Shown: positions 14,213 through 21,008 of the stretch, piece after piece
Numbering within the stretch: the stretch's first letter is position 1
Layout: every line of letters starts with the position of its first letter
DNA from: a virus
Reading direction: 5' to 3' (one strand)
IMG/VR virus record: IMGVR_UViG_3300042090_002661
Location: 1 to 36,951 of that record
Length of the DNA: 36,951 bases
Translations under genes and position numbers: made by a program
Notes under the pieces: generated by a model
What the model was told of the DNA's origin: nothing
The model's input: the letters and a program-made list of their open reading frames with translations, nothing else
Database searches by the model: none

Positions 14213-15103
14213 ATGGACGGCAACGGCGGAAACGGAAATAATCGCAACTTTGCTTGGAACAACAATAATGTATCCAACTCAATTTTTCCTGGAAAAAGCT
14301 ACGGTACAGCCATGTACCCTGTGCATGCCCTCACCACTTCTGGACTATTTACCAGGGTAGAGCCCCTTCTCACTCCAGAGCAATTTAAGAGTCGCTTTTT
14401 GAAAGGCATTCCGTTGTTTTTGACCAACGGGGCAACGTACTCGGATGACGACTTGAAGGATCGTATTTATCTTGCTGCTAACGCTGTAGAGTTGGATATC
14501 AAGACTACCCTGACTAGAGAGCAGAGACAAGAGAAGCTTCCGTTCAAACAAGAAGACTACAAAGCGTATATCCATTTGACAGCCGAACAAGGTCCGATTG
14601 TCAGCTTGGAAGAACTCGCAATTGTCAGTGCAGATAAGAATAACATTTTTCAAATTCCTCCCGAGTGGATCGAGACCGCAAATTTCTCAAAAAGGATTAT
14701 CAATGTGATTCCTTTGTTAGCAGCATACGGAGTCAACACCGTACAAGGAGCAGTCGGCAATGCTGGCATAGCCTTTTTGACCGTAATTGATGGACTTAAT
14801 TGGGTTCCTGCGTATTGGTCCGTGAAATATACTAGCGGCATTTCCAATGTAGAAGGTAAAATCCCGACAGTTGTCAATGAATTAGTCGGAGTTGTAGCAG
14901 CCATTGACATCATAAGTGAAATAGCTCAATCATTCATATTAACTAGCCAAGCTCAAAGTCAAGATGGAATTTCGCAAAGCAGTTCGATGCCCGGACCACG
15001 CTTATTTGCCTTACGTATCGAGGAGTTAGAGAAAAAAAGAGCTAGATTAGAGGCTCAAATACGTAATATCTTTAGCTCACGATTTATTCTTGGAAATTTT
15101 TAA
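14213..15103 (+). CDS. putative head-tail connector/adaptor protein
   Basis: 296 residues. After a Gly/Asn-rich N-terminus (GNGGNGNNRNFAWNNNN) there is a helical segment with DDDLKDRIYLAANAVELDI and then EEL ... FQIPPEWIE and WVPAYWSVKYTSGI ... KIPTVVNELVGVVAA. The order of an early helix, a proline-containing strand, a W-x-V-x-Y-T-x-G hairpin and a closing helix is like gp6/HK97-type adaptor proteins that join portal and tail. The C-terminus is a short coiled coil (ALRIEELEKKRARLEAQIRN). The first gene base follows the previous stop directly. A homing endonuclease gene is inserted just after its stop, its promoter lying inside this gene's last codons. The call is by pattern and context. Confidence 0.5.
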   Translation: MDGNGGNGNNRNFAWNNNNVSNSIFPGKSYGTAMYPVHALTTSGLFTRVEPLLTPEQFKSRFLKGIPLFLTNGATYSDDDLKDRIYLAANAVELDIKTTLTREQRQEKLPFKQEDYKAYIHLTAEQGPIVSLEELAIVSADKNNIFQIPPEWIETANFSKRIINVIPLLAAYGVNTVQGAVGNAGIAFLTVIDGLNWVPAYWSVKYTSGISNVEGKIPTVVNELVGVVAAIDIISEIAQSFILTSQAQSQDGISQSSSMPGPRLFALRIEELEKKRARLEAQIRNIFSSRFILGNF

Positions 15104-15117
15104 ATACATGGTATAAT
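15090..15117 (+). promoter_or_regulatory. sigma70-type promoter of a homing endonuclease gene
   Basis: TTGGAA (15090-15095), 16-nt spacer, TATAAT (15112-15117). The predicted start falls at the ATG (15124), so a leaderless mRNA is expected. The -35 lies within the last codons of the connector-like gene. Confidence 0.7.
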
Positions 15118-15123
15118 GACGAT

Positions 15124-16128
15124 ATGAGAAAGTATACTATAGAAGAATTAAAATTAAAATCTAGAGAATATGAGTACAGGGCGGATTTTCTAAAATACGC
15201 AGGCGGCTATTATATGAGCGCCCAAAGACAGGGCATTCTGGATGAAGTCTGCGCTCATATGCCAAAGAATTTATTAATCGGCAGAAAACCTCATAATGCC
15301 AAATGGAATTTTGAATCATTAACGATAGAATGCGCTAAATATGCGAACAGATATCAATTGAGAAAAAATAATCCTTCTGCTTTTAATGCCGCAAAGAGAT
15401 TAAAACTTTTGAACACTTTTTATCCCAAGAAAGACGAATTTAGAAATACACCATATTCAGACGAAGAAATTGCAAAAGAAATAGGCACATACAAAAATAA
15501 AAATGAATTGAAAACAAAAAATCCCTATCTATATCGAATGTTATTGAAACATCCCAATAAATCTCTACTTCTTTCCACACTTCCAGCGGATACTAGAAAG
15601 GGCAAAATTCCCCATAATAAAAAGTGGACGGAGATAACAGTGCCCGCAGAAGCTGCTAAGTACTCCACTAGGATAAGTTTTTTAACACAAGCCCCGGGTG
15701 CCTATGACGCCGCCCTAGATTTAAAAATAATGGACACCTCCTGTGCCCATATGAAAAGGGCGATCAACACATCGAGCCACGAAGAAACACTGTTCAATTT
15801 GATCAAAAAGCAATTCCCTAAGGCTCAAAAATTGAGGGTTAGGAAAAAGAATTTGGTTCCTAATAAGCCGTATATCAATGGTTTTGATTTAGATACTTAC
15901 ATTCCTGAATTGCGCAAGGGTATCGAATTCGATGGTCGTTATTGGCATAGTCCGGAAGGTTTAAAACGATCTAGGGAACATTGGCCTGAAGAAGATATTC
16001 AAAATTATCATCAAATTAAAGATGAATATTTTAAATCTAAAGGTATCGAAATTTTACATATTAGAGAAGAAGATTGGCTCTTAGATCCTGAAAAATGCAT
16101 TTCTCAATGTTTGAAATTTTTAAAGTAA
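15124..16128 (+). CDS. free-standing homing endonuclease with CAHM repeat modules
   Basis: 334 residues. Residues 1-215 are about four modules of 45-55 residues with the pattern of a basic helix, N-P-x-A-Y/F-x-A-A, then a C-A-H-M-like end (DEVCAHMPKN and DTSCAHMKRA; the middle copies have lost the Cys). Similar modules precede the nuclease at 30609-32054, so they are probably DNA-binding units. Residues about 220-334 are a Vsr-like nuclease core: GFDLDTYIPELRKGIEFDG, RYWHS, and GIEILHIREEDWL. It lacks the GNAT-like C-terminal domain seen in three related proteins here. It has its own promoter with no leader, and is AT-rich. It separates the connector-like gene from the 2H phosphoesterase gene. 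Confidence 0.85.
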   Translation: MRKYTIEELKLKSREYEYRADFLKYAGGYYMSAQRQGILDEVCAHMPKNLLIGRKPHNAKWNFESLTIECAKYANRYQLRKNNPSAFNAAKRLKLLNTFYPKKDEFRNTPYSDEEIAKEIGTYKNKNELKTKNPYLYRMLLKHPNKSLLLSTLPADTRKGKIPHNKKWTEITVPAEAAKYSTRISFLTQAPGAYDAALDLKIMDTSCAHMKRAINTSSHEETLFNLIKKQFPKAQKLRVRKKNLVPNKPYINGFDLDTYIPELRKGIEFDGRYWHSPEGLKRSREHWPEEDIQNYHQIKDEYFKSKGIEILHIREEDWLLDPEKCISQCLKFLK

Positions 16129-16131
16129 TTT

Positions 16132-16860
16132 ATGATAGGCGAAGGGGTTCACAACAAATATAAAGAAACTGCTAAAAATGGTGGAGACATTTTGTGGCAC
16201 GTCACTATCAGAGGCAGAAAGGAATTGATGCCTGGAATTCCTTTGCACATGTCCTTAAAAGTGTTCGAAGATAAAAAAGAAATGGACATAGAAGAATTGA
16301 AGCGAAAAGTAAAAGAATTCGACATAAAGACACCCAATCCAAAAGAGTTGAAATTTAGGACGACTATTTTCACCTCTGAAAGGGACGGTCTAAAATATTA
16401 CATGCTCCTAATTGATGGGTCTGACAAGTCATACGGTGAATTCTATGAAAGCTTGAAACACTGCGGTACGGTTTATAAAAAGTTCATGCCACACATCACG
16501 ATTGATAAAGATTTATACGATAGCATCAACAGGGACGGGCTCAAGCCGGAAGAAATAAAATTTGACGATTTGACGATTGAAGCTGGGGCCGGAAATACGG
16601 TTCATGAATTTGAAAAGAGCGAGGACTTTGTTCAGATCTTAAAAGAAGTGGCTTTCTACACGAGCCTAAGAGATTCTTTGGTGATTTCTTTGCCCGATGA
16701 CGCTTTCAGCAATTGGATACAAGACAACCCAAATGCTAGAAAAGAGATAATGGCAAAGCACGAAGAAAGAGTCAGATTTCATTTTGGCGATCAAGAAATC
16801 GCCCAATATGCCTTGGAAAACGGTATTGCAAAGGCATACGAATTGTTGAGGAAAAAATAA
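16132..16860 (+). CDS. 2H phosphoesterase-family protein
   Basis: 242 residues. Two H-x-S/T motifs at family-like spacing, PLHMSLKVF (H39, S41) and FMPHITI (H121, T123), are separated by a strand-helix-strand pattern (FRTTIFTSERDGLKYYMLLI), as in the LigT/2H superfamily. These enzymes hydrolyse 2',3'-cyclic phosphates or cyclic (oligo)nucleotides; phage Acb1 is a 2H enzyme that defeats CBASS. A C-terminal helical part (residues 170-242) is unexplained. The ATG comes 3 nt after the endonuclease stop, with a weak ribosome site. It overlaps the next gene by one base (TAATG) and belongs to the operon containing the cyclase-like gene at 21009. Substrate unknown; tRNA-repair-type activity is the main alternative. 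Confidence 0.65.
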   Translation: MIGEGVHNKYKETAKNGGDILWHVTIRGRKELMPGIPLHMSLKVFEDKKEMDIEELKRKVKEFDIKTPNPKELKFRTTIFTSERDGLKYYMLLIDGSDKSYGEFYESLKHCGTVYKKFMPHITIDKDLYDSINRDGLKPEEIKFDDLTIEAGAGNTVHEFEKSEDFVQILKEVAFYTSLRDSLVISLPDDAFSNWIQDNPNARKEIMAKHEERVRFHFGDQEIAQYALENGIAKAYELLRKK

Positions 16861-17363
16861 TGCAGTTAAAACCTAGCGACATAGAAAGAGTAGAAGAGAT
16901 AGGTTCACTGGACGGAAATAAAGTTTCTCTCTTGCGAACTAAGGGGGGCTTCTGGATAGCCCTCGGAAAGAAAAGAAATAAGAACATCGAGGAAGCATTG
17001 GCTGCTGGTTCGCACCCAGCGATCGTGAAGTATAATCTAGAAAAACAATTTTCTGGCTTCCAACCCGCGATGAATAAATCAGAACACGGAATCGAGCCCA
17101 TCGTGAGCAAACACTCTCATTATCTTGGCGAAGACCAAAGAAAGAGCGGGCACGATATATTCTCGATTCAAACTGGAAACGTGATAGAATTTCAAATTAC
17201 AAAACAGAATTCTGCTTTGGCAACAGTTAACGGCAACATCGACAGTGATAACTTATCTATCAATGATTTGAATATCCCAAAAGAATTTACTAAAGCGATG
17301 GCCGGAGCTACCTTGGAAAAAGCAATTGCGTGCGAAGTAGGACTTAAGTTGTTAAGAAAATAA
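16860..17363 (+). CDS. hypothetical protein
   Basis: 167 residues, TAATG overlap with the preceding gene. The N-terminal half alternates strands and helices (VSLLRTKGGFWIALGKKRNK), followed by AMNKSEHGIEPIVSKHSHYL with clustered His residues, then a beta-prone region and a C-terminal helix. It carries the K-S-E tripeptide common in this gene cluster. No family or catalytic signature is recognised. Tight coupling to genes on both sides implies joint expression with the 2H phosphoesterase and the virion proteins. Confidence 0.65.
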   Translation: MQLKPSDIERVEEIGSLDGNKVSLLRTKGGFWIALGKKRNKNIEEALAAGSHPAIVKYNLEKQFSGFQPAMNKSEHGIEPIVSKHSHYLGEDQRKSGHDIFSIQTGNVIEFQITKQNSALATVNGNIDSDNLSINDLNIPKEFTKAMAGATLEKAIACEVGLKLLRK

Positions 17364-17364
17364 G

Positions 17365-17715
17365 ATGTGTATCCAAATTTACAATTGCGATTCCAGTTCA
17401 AAGTACGATTCTTCCAAACCTCTAGAAGAGCAGCTTAGAAATTCTCAAAAAGTCGTGATCAATTACGATCCGAAGGACCCCGATATGGAAGTCTTTTTGA
17501 GCGAGATGGAAAAGCTGGCTAAAACTGGCGTTAGTTGCAATGTGAGCCTGGATGTCTCCCATAATAATTATATTACTGGAGCAAAGGCAAAAAGGCAAAT
17601 AGAAAGATTAAAAAAAGATTTAGACTTGAACGAGGCGATTAAGATTTTGGTAAATATTCATTCGGAGCTAGACAAAAGATTGGAGAGCATTTCCGTATTT
17701 TGTCGTGAAAGATAA
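17365..17715 (+). CDS. hypothetical protein
   Basis: 116 residues. Starts 1 nt after the previous stop and overlaps the next gene by one base (TAATG). The fold pattern is alpha/beta with a charged C-terminal helical part (AKRQIERLKKDLDLNEAIKI, LVNIHSELDKRLESI) that could form a coiled coil or helical hairpin. No motif identifies a function. Its place between two overlapping genes argues that it is real. Confidence 0.6.
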   Translation: MCIQIYNCDSSSKYDSSKPLEEQLRNSQKVVINYDPKDPDMEVFLSEMEKLAKTGVSCNVSLDVSHNNYITGAKAKRQIERLKKDLDLNEAIKILVNIHSELDKRLESISVFCRER

Positions 17716-18671
17716 TGTCGGCTAGACCCCCTGTTGGATTGCAGATACCCACGATCGTGCCTTTGGCACCGATAGTTCAGGAAAGCTTTGATCTAAACAG
17801 ACTCGATATTTTTGTTACCAGCCTTGGTATCGATGTCATGCATTATCGTGCCATCCCGAGCCCCATAGGACAGAACGATCGAGGCTCTTGGCGCCGAAAT
17901 GATGGGGTTGATACCATTTCCTCGAACGGGATGATCTATAGGTATGCTGGCACTTTTACTGCGACCCTAACGAGCAATGACAGAGATCAAAAACGAGGCC
18001 CATCTGGCGTGATAGACCCTTCTGAAGCGCATCTTGTTATGCCTAGATTCTACAACGCCAACGGCACCGTGGATACCGGGAATCGCATTTATCTGGCACC
18101 TGGCGATAGGATTTACATTGCAGACCCCAATGCAGACGTTAATGTGGCAAATCCTCAAAAGATGGATTATGAGGAAGGCATCGATAATGTACCGATGTTT
18201 CCTATCGTTCAATTATTAGATACCATCGTGGATAGCAGAAATATTCGGTATAATCCGAATGTTGACTACACTATCACTACGGATGGCAACATCAGATGGC
18301 TACCCGGTGGAAATAACCCAGGGATCGATCCCGATACGGGGAAAGGTCGAGTATATTCAATAGTTTATCTTTACAGAGCCTTCTATTATGTAGTTGCACT
18401 GCCCCATGAGCTTCGAATCACCAATGTTACCATCGGCGGTGTCAGGGCGCCGGCCAGAATGCCGATGGAAGCCGTTATCATGAGAGAATATATTTTTCAT
18501 AATCAAAATAAAGGCAGTAAAACTAATCAAAATGTGCCTCCAGTTCCGCAAAGAGTGGACGCTGCGCCTAGAGAGTCTACCGATCCAAATAAATATATTG
18601 TCCACGTAGATATGGGAAATGTCGAAACATTTCCAAACCATGATATAAAGAACAATGGAGACCAATCTTAA
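17715..18671 (+). CDS. putative neck/virion structural protein
   Basis: 318 residues, mixed beta content, Pro/Asn/Gly rich: IFVTSLGIDVMHYRAIPSP, TVDTGNRIYLAPGDRIYIAD, GRVYSIVYLYRAFYYVVALP. There are no transmembrane segments or enzyme motifs. The segment before the end (VPPVPQRVDAAPRESTDPNK) looks like a disordered tail. Position after the connector-like gene and before the tail-completion-type gene suggests a head-to-tail joining or neck role. No family recognised with certainty. Confidence 0.6.
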   Translation: MSARPPVGLQIPTIVPLAPIVQESFDLNRLDIFVTSLGIDVMHYRAIPSPIGQNDRGSWRRNDGVDTISSNGMIYRYAGTFTATLTSNDRDQKRGPSGVIDPSEAHLVMPRFYNANGTVDTGNRIYLAPGDRIYIADPNADVNVANPQKMDYEEGIDNVPMFPIVQLLDTIVDSRNIRYNPNVDYTITTDGNIRWLPGGNNPGIDPDTGKGRVYSIVYLYRAFYYVVALPHELRITNVTIGGVRAPARMPMEAVIMREYIFHNQNKGSKTNQNVPPVPQRVDAAPRESTDPNKYIVHVDMGNVETFPNHDIKNNGDQS

Positions 18672-18698
18672 GTATAATGAATTTAAGGAGTAATTAAG

Positions 18699-19166
18699 AT
18701 GCCAACAAACGTAAGAATAGTACCGGGAAGCAATACTTTAGACCCAGGTGCGATTGTCAATAACCAGTACAATGATGCAGCCGGTTCACAAAAAGTAAGC
18801 GAAGTAGGTAGACATAATTTGCCATTTCCATACATCAGTGGCGGCTCTGTAGCTTATACCACTAATTTGACCACACCTCTTCCTTTGCCAAAAAAAGGTA
18901 TGGGACTTGCAGTGTACAACAATGACACTGCCGTTCATGCCATCACTCTCGGCGAAAGTGCAACATCTCCAGCTTCCGCTCTTGGACCCGGAGTTACAGA
19001 TGTGAATGGTCATGTCGGAGTACCGTGCGCCCCTGCATCTTGGACATACATCTCCACCGGCACCAAAAATTGGGTATTTTCAAATAGCGCGCTTCTTTTG
19101 GTATTTTTGGTCTCTGATAATTCAGAAATTGGAAACCAAATGCCAGCGCAAACCCCTGGCTACTAA
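18699..19166 (+). CDS. hypothetical virion protein
   Basis: 155 residues, nearly all beta-prone and uncharged (KKGMGLAVYNNDTAVHAITL, PCAPASWTYISTGTKNWVFS, ALLLVFLVSDNSEI), resembling a compact beta-sandwich such as a decoration or fibre-associated protein. AAGGAG lies at good distance before the ATG. The following gene is a homing endonuclease, starting 9 nt after its stop. No family recognised. Confidence 0.6.
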   Translation: MPTNVRIVPGSNTLDPGAIVNNQYNDAAGSQKVSEVGRHNLPFPYISGGSVAYTTNLTTPLPLPKKGMGLAVYNNDTAVHAITLGESATSPASALGPGVTDVNGHVGVPCAPASWTYISTGTKNWVFSNSALLLVFLVSDNSEIGNQMPAQTPGY

Positions 19167-19175
19167 GAGTAATTG

Positions 19176-19976
19176 ATGAAGCCGCGTCTATCTAAATCTG
19201 AAATAGATAAACGATTATACGATATCCATAAAGGAGTTGTATTTTCAGATCATTCTACTTTTAAAAGCGTTAATGTTAAAAGTAGACTTGTAGATGTAGT
19301 TCATGGAGAATTCTGGTGTAAATTAAACGATGTATTCAGCAAAAAGGTTGGGCACCCGCAAAGACAATTAGAAAAAACGAAGCAAACGTGGGCAAAAAAA
19401 TACGGCGTCGAAAATATATCTCAAAGTCCTTCTATCAAAAGAAAAAAAATAAGCACTTGTATTAAAAATTTTGGATATGAATTTTCAACTCAATCACCAG
19501 AAGTACAATTAAAAATAAAAGCAAATAATTATCAAAAGTATGGTTTTGAAAGTCCCAACCAAAGCCCGGTGGTAAAAGAGAAAAAGAAGAAAGTTTATTT
19601 AGAAAAATATGGAGTTGCGGCCCCTTCTCAAAACAAAGAAATAGCCTTAAAACAAGCTAAATCTGTCAATTATAGTTTCATAAAATATCACTGGAAAACC
19701 AATGAAGAGCTGGTTTGTCAAGGTTCTTATGAAGTTAAAACAGTCAATTATCTTAATGAAAATCAAATAGAATTTGAATGGCAGCCGCGAGTTTTCAAGA
19801 TGCCAAACGGCAAGACTTATCGTCCAGATCTCTATTTGGTCGATGAAAACAAGTGGATAGAGATAAAAGGTTACATGAGAAAAGACGCCCAAGAAAAATG
19901 GGATTGGTTTAAGACCCAGTTCCCAGGCGCCGAACTTTGGAATAAAGAAAAATTAAAGCATATGGGGATATTATAA
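19176..19976 (+). CDS. homing endonuclease, PD-(D/E)XK type with repeated KYG modules
   Basis: 266 residues from the ATG at 19176 (a TTG lies one codon upstream). Residues about 60-160 contain three or four repeats of the pattern K-x-T/W-x-K-K-Y-G-V-x-N-x-S-Q-S-P-x-I-K (KKYGVENISQSPSIKRKK, QKYGFESPNQSPVVKEKK, EKYGVAAPSQNKEIALKQ), DNA-binding units frequent in phage homing endonucleases. The C-terminal part has a PD-(D/E)XK core: TYRPDLYLVDENKWIEIKGY (D and E-x-K). Unlike other endonucleases here it has no promoter of its own in front and is embedded in the operon, overlapping the next gene by TAATG. Confidence 0.85.
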   Translation: MKPRLSKSEIDKRLYDIHKGVVFSDHSTFKSVNVKSRLVDVVHGEFWCKLNDVFSKKVGHPQRQLEKTKQTWAKKYGVENISQSPSIKRKKISTCIKNFGYEFSTQSPEVQLKIKANNYQKYGFESPNQSPVVKEKKKKVYLEKYGVAAPSQNKEIALKQAKSVNYSFIKYHWKTNEELVCQGSYEVKTVNYLNENQIEFEWQPRVFKMPNGKTYRPDLYLVDENKWIEIKGYMRKDAQEKWDWFKTQFPGAELWNKEKLKHMGIL

Positions 19977-21007
19977 TGTCTTCTAATGCTAATTATTTTC
20001 TAAAGAAAACTTTAGGCGAAGATTTTCTTGATTCTTTGAATAAAAGCGAGCTGTGGAAACCAGGAACTAAGTCAGTCAACAATGTTGATGATATGTGGCA
20101 CGGATTAAAGTTAGTTCCTCGCACCGTAATTGCTTTTTTGGTGAGAGAACTTTCTGGCATGCAAGTTGGAGAAAATAAAAGAGTTGAATTGCCGATGGCC
20201 CCGAATTCTTTTATGATGATTACCAAGCTAGAGAGGGATCAGTTTTCTGGAGATGTAGAGCAAGATAATAAAAAAGTAACTGAATTTAAATTCCGGTCTC
20301 TTCCCGGCGTTGGTCTCGTTATCATGTCTTGCTTTGAGTTGTATCAAGAATATCTTTCAGAAGACGCTCCTGCACAAAATATTTCTACATCGATTTCAGC
20401 ATCTATTCCCGAGCCCGTATCTATTGATGCCGATAGTAGAATTCAACGGTTGATAGATGAGCGTCTAATGCTTCATGATTTAATTGGTCAGGTTGTAGAT
20501 AAAAAGATAATGCACAAAGAAGCCATTCATCAGATGGTGCTTGCCAAACTTACGGATGCAGTAAAATTACTAGATGAGAAGATGGATAGCATCCATAGCA
20601 AAACTGCGGATATTGGTTTTGTGCACGCTGTAGCAAATGATTTAGAAAGAAAAATCTCAGGAATAGCAGAAAAAGCTGCTATGGCCGAAGTAAAAGCAGA
20701 AGTTGCTAAAAGTATCGCCTCTAAGGCGGCTAAAAAACCGAGGCCGCTGCAGACGTTCTTAGAAAAGAAAAAACAAAAAGTTTTCAACATTCCACTCCAT
20801 TTGACCAAAAGTGAGTCGGTCTCATGTCCTGACTGCGGTAAAGAAATTTTTAATTACACCGGGTTCAATGGCTGCATATGCTATGGCTCAGACATGTATA
20901 AAAAAGTAGTCTTGAAGAAGACCGAGCAGGGAATCAAAATTTCGTTTCCAAAATCTTGGGACGAAGAAAATATTACCATGTTATTAGAGGTTTTAAGAAA
21001 ACGGTAA
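19976..21007 (+). CDS. hypothetical protein with C-terminal zinc ribbon
   Basis: 343 residues. The first 130 residues are globular (WHGLKLVPRTVIAFLVRELS, NSFMMITKLERDQFSGDV). Residues about 150-250 are a long helical region with coiled-coil character (RIQRLIDERLMLHDLIGQVV, DAVKLLDEKMDSIHSKTADI), rich in Ala and Lys towards its end. Residues about 280-300 hold a C-P-D-C plus C-I-C pair (SVSCPDCGKEIFNYTGFNGC) that could bind zinc. It ends 1 nt before the cyclase-like gene, so the two are surely cotranslated; both have Cys-pair regions. Contains two K-S-E tripeptides. Function unknown; a virion core protein is possible. Confidence 0.6.
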   Translation: MSSNANYFLKKTLGEDFLDSLNKSELWKPGTKSVNNVDDMWHGLKLVPRTVIAFLVRELSGMQVGENKRVELPMAPNSFMMITKLERDQFSGDVEQDNKKVTEFKFRSLPGVGLVIMSCFELYQEYLSEDAPAQNISTSISASIPEPVSIDADSRIQRLIDERLMLHDLIGQVVDKKIMHKEAIHQMVLAKLTDAVKLLDEKMDSIHSKTADIGFVHAVANDLERKISGIAEKAAMAEVKAEVAKSIASKAAKKPRPLQTFLEKKKQKVFNIPLHLTKSESVSCPDCGKEIFNYTGFNGCICYGSDMYKKVVLKKTEQGIKISFPKSWDEENITMLLEVLRKR

Positions 21008-21008
21008 C

